Of a DNA stretch of 64,000 bases, positions 49,912-59,462 are shown piece by piece. The first letter of the stretch is position 1; every line of letters starts with the position of its first letter. Origin of the DNA: Bacillota bacterium (GTDB taxonomy: Bacteria; Bacillota; UBA4882; UBA8346); the NCBI GenBank assembly GCA_023429995.1, contig JAEZCE010000016.1, forward strand, positions 1-64,000. Direction: 5' to 3'. The position numbers and the translations under genes were made by a program. Under the pieces are notes generated by a model, which had not been told where the DNA came from, did no database searches, and saw nothing but the letters and a program-made list of their open reading frames with translations.

Positions 49912-52500
49912 ATGAAACAAAAATATTTATTTTGGATGGCGCTTTTTTTTGGAATAGTGATCATTTGGGGAGACCAGACTGTAACGGGTACTCCTTTGGA
50001 TACCGTTTTGAATATCACAACTGCTGCCGATGATTTTGAAACCCAATATGAGCAAGGTCAAGAGCTATTTAAGACTGCCGGTTTGGCGGCTTATTTTGAA
50101 GAACGTTCCTTGTTATGGACCGAAACCACCAAACGACGCAATGAATTGCAGGGAAAATTGCCGGTGGTTTCCAAAAAAGAACTTGAGCGATTTCGGATTG
50201 GTGTGTTTCAGCTTTTGGAATTAAACCCCCATGACCCTCTAGCCTTACTCTTTGCCGGAAATTATCACGATTACAGCCGCCAAAAACAGACCGCGTTATG
50301 GTATTATCAGCAGGCATTTGAATTTGCGCCGCAAATGGAAGCGGTAAAGTTGGCATTGGCGGACTACTATCTTAACGAGTGGCAGCCGGAGAAGGTCACC
50401 CAGATTTTATCGGGAAGCAATACCCCCGCAATTTGCTTGCGGAAGGGAGCTGCATCCCTACAATCCGGGAAGTTCACTTTGGCATTAGGCTATTTGCTCC
50501 GGGCCACCCCCTTGCCAATCCCATGGCAGGTTACCCGCGATAAAGATCTTTTTAAGGCCTATTTGGCTTTGGGAGAAACCCGCAACGCTTCGTCACTGGT
50601 AAGCCCAAACTATCTTCAGGGGCCGCTATCGGCAACTTTGTTCCGGGAACTGATGGGTTGGGGGGCTTATTCGGCAGGAAACCTCAAAGCCGCTTTAAGT
50701 AATTGGAATGAGGGAAAAAATGCGAATAGCGGCTATAAATTGTGGGAGAGTAATATTCATTGGCTGTCTCCCGACACTCACATCAGTTTGGCCAATGCCA
50801 CCAAAGAATTTCAAGATCCGGACTTGGACGCCGCCTTTGAAATCAATCAAGGCCGTATTTTGCTGCAGCAAGGCCAGTGGGACTTGGCTTATAAACAGTA
50901 CTTGGATGCGATTCATCATGATCATCGTTCATTAATCGGCTTTCTGGGCGCGGCTTCGGCCCAGTTATTGAAAAAGAATTTCAAAGGAGCTTTAGACTTA
51001 TGCAATCAAGGTCTGGCCGTTAATCCCGGCTTCGGACCGTTGCTGACCAAACGAGCGGAAACCCTTGAAAAAATGGGCCGACCCCTGGAAGCCGCCAAGG
51101 ATAAAGCGCAGGCCGGTAGGGTTTTCAATACGAAACCGGAAGGAACGAGCCTTGGATTTCAGGAGGGAAAGTTAGTGATCCTGATTCCGGATAAAATGAA
51201 AGATCTGGTGGGTGTTTGGATTAGTGAAAGCGGAAATGATTGGAAATGGTATCCTTGGTGGGGAGGCCCGGTTGATATTGGACGCTCCTTAAAAAAAGCC
51301 TGGATTGTTCCTTGCGGCCCCGGTATATCCGGACAGGCTTTTTACGTAGAATGGCCGGCGCCGCCGGTTATTTCACGGATAGCGCCGCTTATTCAAGAAA
51401 AACAAGCCGAAATGGCATTTCCTTTCCCGGTGCAACTGGTTGTGGAGGCGCTCAATCCCGGTCACCGGATTTATATTGGGGAGCAAATGGCTAGCCGGCA
51501 TCAGATTCCTCTTTCCTTTTTCCGGGACACTCAAAATCCAATCCGGATACGCTGGCAAAATGAGACTGGTCTTTGGGGGGACATCAATTGCAGCCTGGAT
51601 TTACCCAATTTGTCCCCATCGGTGACGCCCGCGGTGAAACCTGCCGGGCCGCTTCAATTTTCCATGAGTACGCCTACCCGGGTGACCCGTTACCGGCGCA
51701 TAGCCGTTCATCTGACCGTAGCGGACGGAGAGATTGCCGATGCCGATCTTGCCGATAATCCCGGCTCGACTGACCCCGTATGGGTTTCCTTGAGCGAAGC
51801 GGATTCCCCAACGGAATGGCATCCCTTCGGGCCGGTAATTGATTATACACTCTCTCCGGGGGACGGACCCAAAAGGATTATCGGCCGCTTGAAAGATAGT
51901 GAAGGCCATATTCAGGAAAATTATCTGGATATTCAATTGGATACCACCGCTCCCGTCCTGATGCTTTATAAAGATCAGGCTGAGGCTGAGGAAACTCCAT
52001 CTTTCCGGCTTCGGTGGTCCGCCGGTGAGGCTGTGACCTGTTGGTTGCGGATTTTTACTAAAGAGGGCAAATGGCAAACCATTCCGGTAACGGCGGGTTC
52101 CGGCGGGATTTTTACCGGAGATCTATCGCCGCGGGATGGGGTTTACTGTCAGATTGTAGCCAGGGACAATGCCGGTAACGTTACGATTTTCCAGGATGAC
52201 GGATTTAATCATAAATTGAGGCAAGCGGCGCCGGTTGCTTTTGAAATAAATTTTCTTCAAGAGGGAGCAACGGAATCCAGGGGAAACCGCTGGGTTCAGA
52301 TTAAGTCGTTAACACCTGATCTCCAGTGGGAAGCCAGTAACGATCAGTCGATTTGGTCCAATTGGCAGGAAGAGAAACCGTTAATCTGGCGGACCCTTCC
52401 GGGGGAGCATCAGTTGATTTTTATCCGCTACAAAACAGCGGATGCGGTTTCCCTTCAGTATTTGGTGATCCCGGTTTTGAATCAGGACCTCGCCAAGTAG
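49912..52500 (+). CDS. Large exported TPR-repeat protein with beta-rich C-terminal half
   Basis: 862 residues. A signal peptide (LFWMALFFGIVIIWG) is followed by tetratricopeptide-like helix pairs across about 55-400 (LLFAGNYHDYSRQKQTALWY, LQQGQWDLAYKQYLDAIHHD, ALDLCNQGLAVNPGFGPLLT). The second half (about 420-860) is beta-rich with Ig-like repeats such as YLDIQLDTTAPVLMLYKD and EVSWK-type strands rich in Trp. No catalytic motif is recognised. It probably scaffolds protein contacts outside the membrane. It sits 31 nt after the alcohol dehydrogenase gene and upstream of speE. Confidence 0.75.
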   Translation: MKQKYLFWMALFFGIVIIWGDQTVTGTPLDTVLNITTAADDFETQYEQGQELFKTAGLAAYFEERSLLWTETTKRRNELQGKLPVVSKKELERFRIGVFQLLELNPHDPLALLFAGNYHDYSRQKQTALWYYQQAFEFAPQMEAVKLALADYYLNEWQPEKVTQILSGSNTPAICLRKGAASLQSGKFTLALGYLLRATPLPIPWQVTRDKDLFKAYLALGETRNASSLVSPNYLQGPLSATLFRELMGWGAYSAGNLKAALSNWNEGKNANSGYKLWESNIHWLSPDTHISLANATKEFQDPDLDAAFEINQGRILLQQGQWDLAYKQYLDAIHHDHRSLIGFLGAASAQLLKKNFKGALDLCNQGLAVNPGFGPLLTKRAETLEKMGRPLEAAKDKAQAGRVFNTKPEGTSLGFQEGKLVILIPDKMKDLVGVWISESGNDWKWYPWWGGPVDIGRSLKKAWIVPCGPGISGQAFYVEWPAPPVISRIAPLIQEKQAEMAFPFPVQLVVEALNPGHRIYIGEQMASRHQIPLSFFRDTQNPIRIRWQNETGLWGDINCSLDLPNLSPSVTPAVKPAGPLQFSMSTPTRVTRYRRIAVHLTVADGEIADADLADNPGSTDPVWVSLSEADSPTEWHPFGPVIDYTLSPGDGPKRIIGRLKDSEGHIQENYLDIQLDTTAPVLMLYKDQAEAEETPSFRLRWSAGEAVTCWLRIFTKEGKWQTIPVTAGSGGIFTGDLSPRDGVYCQIVARDNAGNVTIFQDDGFNHKLRQAAPVAFEINFLQEGATESRGNRWVQIKSLTPDLQWEASNDQSIWSNWQEEKPLIWRTLPGEHQLIFIRYKTADAVSLQYLVIPVLNQDLAK

Positions 52501-52602
52501 TATTTATTTTTGGCCAATAATTTGTTATACTCATTTACAGTCGGTAAATGAGAAATTCAGGCAATCATTCCGGCAGAAAAATATTTGAATGAGGAGATTT
52601 TA

Positions 52603-53436
52603 ATGGAACTTTGGTACACTGAGAAGCAAACTCCGAATCTGGGCTTTTCCTGTAAAATAACCCGGACCTTGCATACGGAACAAACTGAATATCAGGATAT
52701 GGCAGTCATTGATACCCTTCAATTCGGCAAAATGCTGGTGCTGGATGGGATGGTTATGACCACGGAGGCAGATGAATTCGTATATCATGAAATGATTAGT
52801 CATGTTGCTTTAAATACCCATCCCAACCCGAAAAAAGTTTTGGTGGTTGGAGGCGGCGATGGCGGAGTTATCCGGGAAATATTGAAACATAAAACTGTGA
52901 CAGAAGCGGTTTTGGCCGAAATCGACAACCGGGTGGTTGAGGTCAGCCGGCAATATCTGCCGGGCATCGCCGGAGCATTAACCGATGCCAGGGTGAAGTT
53001 GGCGATTGGCGATGGAGTGGCTCACGTCCGGGAGCATAAAAATCAATACGATGTAATCATTATTGACTCCACGGAACCGATTGGACCGGCTGTCGGTCTT
53101 TTTAGCCGCGAATTCTACCAGGATGTCCACCAGGCGTTAGCAGCGGACGGTATTATGGTGGCTCAGAGTGAGTCTCCCTTTGTGAACCAGGATGTGATCC
53201 AAATGATCCACGGAAATCTAAAAGGGGTATTTCCAATCAAGCGGCTTTATACAGCAAGCATCCCGACATATCCATCGGGTTTATGGAGTTTTACCTTGGC
53301 GAGCAAAAAATACGACCCGTTGGAAGTGAAGCCCGAACAGTTTACGACTTTGGAGACGAAGTACTATACCCCGGGACTTCATTTCGGCGCGTTTCAATTA
53401 CCAAGGTTTGTGGAGCAACTCATTGAGGGAAAATGA
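52603..53436 (+). CDS. speE: Spermidine synthase
   Basis: 277 residues from the ATG at 52603, which has AGGAG 6-7 nt upstream and begins MELWYTEKQ as the family does. Motifs: FGKMLVLDGMVMTTEADEF (substrate pocket), VVGGGDGGVIREILKH (AdoMet site) and IIIDSTEPIGPAVGLFSREF (catalytic Asp). It transfers aminopropyl from decarboxylated AdoMet to putrescine. SpeD, which supplies that donor, is encoded far away at 21051-21431. A terminator follows at 53482-53510. Confidence 0.95.
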   Translation: MELWYTEKQTPNLGFSCKITRTLHTEQTEYQDMAVIDTLQFGKMLVLDGMVMTTEADEFVYHEMISHVALNTHPNPKKVLVVGGGDGGVIREILKHKTVTEAVLAEIDNRVVEVSRQYLPGIAGALTDARVKLAIGDGVAHVREHKNQYDVIIIDSTEPIGPAVGLFSREFYQDVHQALAADGIMVAQSESPFVNQDVIQMIHGNLKGVFPIKRLYTASIPTYPSGLWSFTLASKKYDPLEVKPEQFTTLETKYYTPGLHFGAFQLPRFVEQLIEGK

Positions 53437-53481
53437 TAGGATTTCGGATACCCGAAAAAACAATAGAATGATCGTATTTAA

Positions 53482-53510
53482 AAAAATCAGCGAAAAGCTG
53501 ATTTTTTTTA
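53482..53510 (+). terminator. Rho-independent terminator after speE
   Basis: AAAAATCAGC (53482-53491), loop GAAAA and GCTGATTTTT form a stem that continues into a run of T. Confidence 0.8.
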
Positions 53511-53541
53511 AAAGTATTATCGAGCAGGATAAGGAAAAAGA

Positions 53542-53655
53542 ATGTCGCTCCGGGCGAACTTGAAAAATATCATTAGCGGACTGCTGGGGAAATTGAATGT
53601 CAAGAATCGTTACGAATTGCTGAGTTTTGCCTGTAAAAACAATTTAATTCGTTAA
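53542..53655 (+). CDS. LuxR-type HTH fragment (37 residues)
   Basis: A short ORF with AAGGAAAAAG before its ATG encodes MSLRANLKNIISGLLGKLNV followed by KNRYELLSFACKNNLIR. This matches the last two helices of a LuxR/GerE DNA-binding domain (T-VKNH-I-x2-IL-KL-V-NR-E pattern), beginning in the recognition helix. The first two helices and any sensor domain are missing, with an in-frame TAA just upstream. Either a relic of a deleted regulator or, less likely, a microprotein. The remaining part of the gap to 53864 shows nothing. Confidence 0.4.
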   Translation: MSLRANLKNIISGLLGKLNVKNRYELLSFACKNNLIR

Positions 53656-53864
53656 TTCTCCAAACTAAGGTGGACTGGGTTTTTTAAAATCCCCCCATCA
53701 TCGTTCCAGGTCTTTTATGGAAAATATTTATAATTAATGCAGGATTCATCAAGTGTTGCTCGAAACTAAATCAAAGATTCTTTTTAAAACGAAAACGATG
53801 GTTGCAAAGAACCGACCAACGCCAGATCATTGCAGAATGGTAATAGGGTTCATACGGGGAAAAA

Positions 53865-54470
53865 ATGAAAAAAATAGCGATTTTAATCATTTTAGGGATT
53901 ATTTTATCGAGCAGTTTGGGTTATACGGTTTTTTCGGACCAGCAAATCCCGATCAAAGGACCGGATTTTCCCAAAACAAGTCCTGTTAATTCAGGAAATC
54001 TCAAAGAAACCAGTGATGAAATATGTATTGTGGGCCACGGGGCCGACTTGGGAAACATGATGGACAGACAGAAGGCTTTTGTGGCTGCTTTTTGTGATGC
54101 CTTGAGAAATATCGTCCAAATGAAAAAAGGGGTCATAACGCGTTCCGGCAATGAAAGAGTAGGAAATAAGCTCATCCCGGTGATTGACGTTTCAAGCAGC
54201 GGGCGAATCGGAAGTTTTGAAATTTCCAGTAGCACCAAGACCGATGATTTAACCTTGATTGAGGATAAGGTGGTTGTTAAATATACCGAAAGTAAAAATC
54301 ATGTTATCATGATAACCATTATCAATTCGGTGCTGGTTTCGCCCGCTATCGAAAGGATTAATTTCATCAGATGGGACAAATTTCCACACATTGTCGGGTG
54401 CATCGAAGTGATGGATGTGACCTTTAACCATGACGGCATCTGTGAAGTCCAGCTTTCCTGCAAGGACTAG
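53865..54470 (+). CDS. Exported protein of unknown function
   Basis: 201 residues. It has a clear signal peptide (MKKIAILIILGIILSSSLGY). The segment ADLGNMMDRQKAFVAAFCDA followed by LRNIVQMKKGVIT has the alternating Ala/Arg helix seen in LPP20/FlgT-like domains, but the match is weak. The C-terminal half is beta-rich. GGGG lies 6 nt before the ATG. I do not recognise the family. It appears to be a single gene between speE and the LysM gene. Confidence 0.6.
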   Translation: MKKIAILIILGIILSSSLGYTVFSDQQIPIKGPDFPKTSPVNSGNLKETSDEICIVGHGADLGNMMDRQKAFVAAFCDALRNIVQMKKGVITRSGNERVGNKLIPVIDVSSSGRIGSFEISSSTKTDDLTLIEDKVVVKYTESKNHVIMITIINSVLVSPAIERINFIRWDKFPHIVGCIEVMDVTFNHDGICEVQLSCKD

Positions 54471-54618
54471 TAAAGCGTTCACAATTATTGAGTGCTTATT
54501 TTGAGAACGTTTTCTCCGTTATTTGAAATTATGCTTTTCGTATAATGCCTACTTTCACCTTAGTACATAAGATATATTGCTAAAAACCTTAGCCAATAAG
54601 TATGACGAGGTGAAATAT

Positions 54619-54948
54619 ATGTCGATGAACTCTGGGTATGAATATGTCATCCAGCCGGAGGACACTCTTTGGGATTTGGCGGACGAATTGAGCGTTTCCG
54701 TAGAAGATATCATGGCCGTTAATGCCAATCTTGATCCCAATCAATTATATGCCGGGCAGGTTATTAACTTACCGGTTTATGCTTCACAGCGGCCTGGAGG
54801 TAGGCCGGGACCTGGGCGCGGCGGCCGGGGAGGATATGGGTATGGGCGTCGCCCTTATTATGGAAGGCCTTACGGTCGTTACCCGTATGGATATAGAAGA
54901 CCTTATTATGAGCCCTACCCGTACGATCCTTATTATCCTTACTATTGA
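54619..54948 (+). CDS. LysM-domain protein with Gly/Tyr/Arg-rich tail (spore-coat-like)
   Basis: 109 residues from the ATG at 54619 (GAGGTG upstream). One LysM domain (about 6-52: YVIQPEDTLWDLADELSVSV, AGQVINLPV) binds peptidoglycan. The tail (60-109) is low complexity: Gly-Arg repeats, then YGRRPYYGRPYGRYPYGYRR and PYDPYYPYY. LysM plus a Tyr-rich tail is typical of spore coat or cortex-surface morphogenesis proteins (SafA-like layout), where Tyr can be cross-linked. A CATAAGATA sequence at 54566-54574 resembles the -10 of late sporulation sigma factors, but no good -35 is seen. No signal peptide, as for coat proteins. Confidence 0.78.
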   Translation: MSMNSGYEYVIQPEDTLWDLADELSVSVEDIMAVNANLDPNQLYAGQVINLPVYASQRPGGRPGPGRGGRGGYGYGRRPYYGRPYGRYPYGYRRPYYEPYPYDPYYPYY

Positions 54949-54957
54949 AAATTTGCG

Positions 54958-54990
54958 GATGCCTTTTTTAGTGAAAGGCATCTTTTTTTT
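54958..54990 (+). terminator. Rho-independent terminator after the LysM gene
   Basis: GATGCCTT pairs with AAGGCATC across a loop, followed by eight T. Confidence 0.8.
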
Positions 54991-55360
54991 GATGAAGACT
55001 CTTTTGAAACCAAACCGCGCTCCAACAATGCTCCTTCCCTCACCTTGGATGGAGTTAATTTTTCGCGCGGATCCCGATATAGAAGTATAAACCCGGTCGT
55101 AAAATTTTATCCGGGACCGAAATAGAGGATTTGTAAAAGTTATCAAGAATAGTTTTTATATGGAATCCTAATTGGAATGATTATAGGTGACGGCGCATAA
55201 CCTATAAAACCTGCAACTCGCATCTTCCTGCCTCTTTGTGAAATGCTCCCCTTGATTGGTATGCTATCCCCTTGAATAAGTCGGCCAACCGACGTTTTAA
55301 ATTATCTTTTAATCTTACCCTAAAACACTACCGGAAAGTTTGGGCAAAGGAGGGACATTC
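54991..55360. other. Intergenic region before the opine dehydrogenase-like gene
   Basis: No gene seen. An imperfect direct repeat (CTCCCCTTGATTGGTATG and CTATCCCCTTGAATAAG, near 55245-55280) and a CCCGG/CCGGG inverted pair near 55093-55119 are the only structures noticed. Confidence 0.3.
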
Positions 55361-56455
55361 ATGAACCAGCTGCGGTTTGCGGTTTTAGGCGCCGGGCATG
55401 GTGGAATGGCAATGGCCGGACATTTAGGCTTGATGGGGTTTCCTGTCAAGATGTTCAACCGTAGCCCATCTCGGCTTGAACCCATACAAATAGCGGGCGG
55501 AATTGAGTTGATTGGAGAACTCGAGGGGTTTGGAAAGGTGCAACTGGCATCTTCCGAGATGGCGGAGGTCGTAACCGGCGCCGATGTGATCATGATTGTG
55601 GTTCCGGCCAATGCCCACCGTTATATGGCGACTCAGGTGGCCCCTTATTTACAAGACGGGCAATTGATAATTTTGAACCCCGGGCGTACCGGGGGAGTTT
55701 TTGAGTTCCGTCAAGTCCTAAAGGAACGGGGCGTAAAGAAAAAAACTATGATCGCCGAAGCCCAAACTCTCTTGTACGCTTGCCGCAATACCAATCCGGC
55801 GCAGGTGAAAATTTTCAATGTTAAGAATTCCGTACCCCTAGCGGCGCTTCCGGGTTATCAAACCGTGGAACTGATCAAGGTTGTTCATGAGGTGTTTCCT
55901 CAATTTGTCCCTGGAGATAACGTGGTCAAAACCGGATTGGACAACATCGGAGCGGTATTTCATCCGGCGTTGATGGTGTTAAATGCGGCCCGGATTGAGT
56001 CGACCCGCGGAGATTTTCAGTTTTATTTCGAAGGGATTACCAAGGCCGTGGCAACAATCTTGGAGAGGCTTGATCAAGAAAGGGTTGCAGTTGCGGCCGC
56101 TTTGGGTTTTAAAGCCATGACCGCCAGGGAGTGGCTTTATATCGCCTATGATGCTCATGGAAAAACCTTATATGATGCAATCAAAAATAATATCGGCTAT
56201 AAAGGCATTTATGCCCCGCCCACGATGGATCACCGTTATCTCTGGGAAGATGTACCCATGAGTATGGTTCCCATCGCGTCACTGGGCGATTTATTGGGAG
56301 TGGATACTCCCGCCATCAAGCATTTTATTCATTTGGCGGGGATTATGAACGGATGTGACTTTTGGAATGAAGGACGGACCGTGGAAAAGATGGGACTGGA
56401 AAACCTTTCTCATAATCAAATCCGGCGGGTTGCTTTGGAGGGATTTAATGAATGA
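55361..56455 (+). CDS. Octopine/opine dehydrogenase family oxidoreductase
   Basis: 364 residues from the ATG at 55361 (AAAGGAGGGAC upstream). The N-terminal Rossmann domain has VLGAGHGGMAMAGHLGLMGF (NAD(P) loop) and VIMIVVPANAHRYMA; the C-terminal NAD/NADP octopine/nopaline dehydrogenase domain has DNIGAVFHPALMVLNAARIE with the catalytic His. The family makes or breaks opines (amino acid plus 2-oxo acid) or related metallophore intermediates. Its 3' end overlaps that of the DUF2298 gene on the other strand by 11 nt, and no partner synthase is next to it. Confidence 0.85.
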   Translation: MNQLRFAVLGAGHGGMAMAGHLGLMGFPVKMFNRSPSRLEPIQIAGGIELIGELEGFGKVQLASSEMAEVVTGADVIMIVVPANAHRYMATQVAPYLQDGQLIILNPGRTGGVFEFRQVLKERGVKKKTMIAEAQTLLYACRNTNPAQVKIFNVKNSVPLAALPGYQTVELIKVVHEVFPQFVPGDNVVKTGLDNIGAVFHPALMVLNAARIESTRGDFQFYFEGITKAVATILERLDQERVAVAAALGFKAMTAREWLYIAYDAHGKTLYDAIKNNIGYKGIYAPPTMDHRYLWEDVPMSMVPIASLGDLLGVDTPAIKHFIHLAGIMNGCDFWNEGRTVEKMGLENLSHNQIRRVALEGFNE

Positions 56456-58679
56456 TCTTGATAATAGTGGTGGTTGGAGATGGAAAAACCACCTTTCCCA
56501 GCCTCATCAGTTTCCCCAAATTAAGATGGATAAATTTTCTCCGTTCCAGCTCTCCGATGATGATGTATTGGATTTTATATTTTCTTAAAATATCACGGGT
56601 CATCATGAGATTATCGGATTCGTATACGGTGCTCACTTCCATCACCCGTTGATTCGCGCCGTCGGGGGTTCCCCGCCATAACCATTCATGAACATACCAG
56701 CCCAGGATTGTTGGGAGTCCGGTTGCCATTGAAACTCGCCCGTAATCGCTGTAACTGTCCCCATTGGCTTCCAAAATGGCAGGCTGGCCTTTTACATGAT
56801 GTTTTAGCCACAGGATTCCTTGATAGTCATTATGATCGCGTTGTTTTAGAAATTGGACGCCATCCAGTCCAACATAACGTTTTATTTCCGGTTTTCCGTA
56901 ATAGCCTTGGATCACGCTAAAGTATGGGTAGATCAGGGGTAGGCTTATCAACACCAATAACGGAAGCTTCAGAATCGCCCGGTGGAAAAATGACTTTGGC
57001 TTGGCGGAGATTCGAAAATAAATATACCCTATTGCCAGGGCGAACATTATAAAGGTCTGAAAAGTCAATTTAAACATGGTGTTGGCTCTTTTAAAATCGC
57101 CACTGTAAATATCTTTTACATATACCCATTCCGGTACGAGGATTAAACCCGCTGCCGCCAAAATGACAATCAGGCAGAAGGCGTCGGCGGGAGTCAGGCG
57201 GTCTAAAAAACTTCGCCAATGGAATGATGACTTTTCCGCTCTTTCCGGGAGGTTTTTTTGATCATCCTTGTATTGGAAATATAAAAACAGTAAAAAAGCC
57301 AGCCCGAATAGTAATTGGTAGCCCCAGAGCACCAATAATTGATAGAGAGGGCTGTGGGCGGTAGTCAGGCCGATTCCCTGGGTGGTATTTTGAATTCTAA
57401 AGGGAAAGGTCAGGGTTTTCAGCAGGAATAATATTAAAAAACACTGGATGGCCGTATGTTTTCCAAAGGGCGCTTTAAATTGAAAGCGTATCATATTGAC
57501 ATATAAAATAACAATCATTGAAATCACCAAATAAATCGGCAAATCCCAAAAGTTGGTCATTTGAAAGAAAGCCAGGAAAAAACCGATCAAAATCACTTCC
57601 GGTCCTAAATAATTCTGACAAAAACCCCTGCATGATGTCAATATCCCGGAGATCCTCTTTTGAAGAGGGATTTTCAAGGAAAAGCGGCATGCGCTTTCGA
57701 AGGGGGGCTCATTCCGATTCTCTTCTTTGATTGTCAAGCGGAAAACCAAAGCCATTAAAAGGGCCAGAATTGTTAAAACAAAAGGGATATCGGATACATG
57801 GGCATGAAGGTCGGCAACGACAAATGAATAGGAAGGGAATTCATGGATGGTCTTGTCGTGGGTCGGCGGATCATATCCGATAAAACGGGTTGAATCCGGA
57901 TAGTAATAAGCTTTGAGCGCGCCATGATATAAGCCGTGATTTTTAAGCCAGGGCAACCCAACCCCATAAATAAAGGGATGAAGGTTACTGCCCAAGGAAA
58001 GCAGCAGCGATGAAAGAATTCCCCCGGACAAAGTCTTCCACCATTTCCGGCCACAACCGACGTAAATCAGATTGGAGGTGATGGAAAAACTTAAAGACAG
58101 ACAAAACGCAAACAAGGTTGCAATCATCAGGTTATAGGTCACTGCCGGGTCTATCCCGCTTAATTTGGTAAGGAAGGCGCAGATAAAATGTCCGAAATAA
58201 TAGTAATTGATGGGATCTCCGGCAAACCAAATATCCTTTGGCGGCATATAAGCGGTTCGTAAAATCGAATTCACAAATCCGAAATCCATGAATTTTTCCA
58301 GGCCATAGATCTCGGGCCGCAGACCCCGGATGAACAACCATCCAATCATCGCCCCCAGAAAGAGCAATTCTTCCGCCGCCATTATCTTCATGAACTCTTT
58401 GGATTTGCATAAGGATTTCCAGGTCGGGATGGCATGGGTCCAAAGGCTCACTCCCAAAATCAAAAGCAAGATTCCGAAAATGGATATACGGAAAAAAGGA
58501 ATGACTTTTAAAGAGGAAAACAGCCATAACAAATAAGCGGATATGGCAATCCCGAGGGTTTTGGAAAACAGATACCCGCGATCATAAAATCCGGTAAAAA
58601 TTTTTACGGTTATCGGTAAAAAAATAAAACCGATCCCTAGAATATAAAGCCACCATAGAAAGACATTTGAAAATTCCAT
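56445..58679 (-). CDS. DUF2298 (YYY-type) polytopic membrane protein
   Basis: 744 residues from the ATG at 58679, preceded by GGGAGGAGGAAAG. At least a dozen membrane segments. The signature segment DIWFAGDPINYYYFGHFICA is the DUF2298/chlor_Arch_YYY hallmark, and DLHAHVSDIPFVLTILALLM is a likely catalytic-type loop. The family resembles glycosyltransferase-C integral membrane enzymes with unknown substrate. The C-terminal 200 residues (VSTVYESDNLMMTRDILRKY) are more soluble. It is convergent with the opine dehydrogenase-like gene. Confidence 0.85.
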   Translation of the reverse strand: MEFSNVFLWWLYILGIGFIFLPITVKIFTGFYDRGYLFSKTLGIAISAYLLWLFSSLKVIPFFRISIFGILLLILGVSLWTHAIPTWKSLCKSKEFMKIMAAEELLFLGAMIGWLFIRGLRPEIYGLEKFMDFGFVNSILRTAYMPPKDIWFAGDPINYYYFGHFICAFLTKLSGIDPAVTYNLMIATLFAFCLSLSFSITSNLIYVGCGRKWWKTLSGGILSSLLLSLGSNLHPFIYGVGLPWLKNHGLYHGALKAYYYPDSTRFIGYDPPTHDKTIHEFPSYSFVVADLHAHVSDIPFVLTILALLMALVFRLTIKEENRNEPPFESACRFSLKIPLQKRISGILTSCRGFCQNYLGPEVILIGFFLAFFQMTNFWDLPIYLVISMIVILYVNMIRFQFKAPFGKHTAIQCFLILFLLKTLTFPFRIQNTTQGIGLTTAHSPLYQLLVLWGYQLLFGLAFLLFLYFQYKDDQKNLPERAEKSSFHWRSFLDRLTPADAFCLIVILAAAGLILVPEWVYVKDIYSGDFKRANTMFKLTFQTFIMFALAIGYIYFRISAKPKSFFHRAILKLPLLVLISLPLIYPYFSVIQGYYGKPEIKRYVGLDGVQFLKQRDHNDYQGILWLKHHVKGQPAILEANGDSYSDYGRVSMATGLPTILGWYVHEWLWRGTPDGANQRVMEVSTVYESDNLMMTRDILRKYKIQYIIIGELERRKFIHLNLGKLMRLGKVVFPSPTTTIIKIIH

Positions 58680-58944
58680 GCTTTCCTCCTCCCAATATGA
58701 TTGTACCACATTTTGGAAAAAGAAATCAATATTTGGTTAATTCTTGCGAGTAATAAAAGTAGAAAAAGTCCGAAATCGTCATTTCGCAGCGAAGATAAGG
58801 ATATCTCCGGGGGAGTGTGGAATATTTTATCAAATCAAGCAGGAAAAATTAGAAATAAATCGAAAAACAAAACAAAAATTGAAAAAATGCCGATAGAGTG
58901 CTATAGAAGTAAAATTTGATCCAGCTTTGCGGGAGGTTATAAAA

Positions 58945-59229
58945 ATGAGTATGAATATTTGCGGGTACAAATTTGACGGCCCCTTTAGCGTGGAAACAAC
59001 CATCGTACCGGTCAACCGGGCGGCTGTTTATGTGATTATCTATACTTCGCCGGATGGACAATGTTTCATTCATGATGTCGGGGTATCCAATGAACAGTAT
59101 TGGGACCGTAATCCTTACGACGGGACCGTTTCCCTGTATTTACGACACATGCCCAGTACTGAAGGGTATACCAGTCAAGACCGGCAAACTCTGGAGCGGA
59201 AAATCAGGGATTGCTATAATTTGCCCTAA
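58945..59229 (+). CDS. Small protein, GIY-YIG-like family of unknown function
   Basis: 94 residues from the ATG at 58945 (GGGAGG nine nt upstream). The order AVYVIIYTSPDG, CFIHDVGVSNEQYWDR and RQTLERKIRDCYN resembles the small stand-alone GIY-YIG-like family (VYVI, then DVG-S, then LE+-IR). The canonical catalytic Arg/Glu arrangement is not fully visible, so nuclease activity is uncertain. It stands alone between the DUF2298 gene and the next gene. Confidence 0.5.
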   Translation: MSMNICGYKFDGPFSVETTIVPVNRAAVYVIIYTSPDGQCFIHDVGVSNEQYWDRNPYDGTVSLYLRHMPSTEGYTSQDRQTLERKIRDCYNLP

Positions 59230-59462
59230 GGTTTCGGTTTGATGCGGGAAAAACCGTTGATGGATTGACAGATTCAGAAGTTGGAGAAAAGCAACAGGAA
59301 CTGGTACAAGGCTGTCAAAGAGAAGTAAAGTTTACGATTGGAATAGCATGCAGGAAGGATTGACGCATGTTATTGCAATCATAGATATTTGGAGTCTCTT
59401 GCGACGGCCTTATTTCATGTTGAGAAACTATGGTATCAGGCTACCATAAAGGAGGAAAACTT

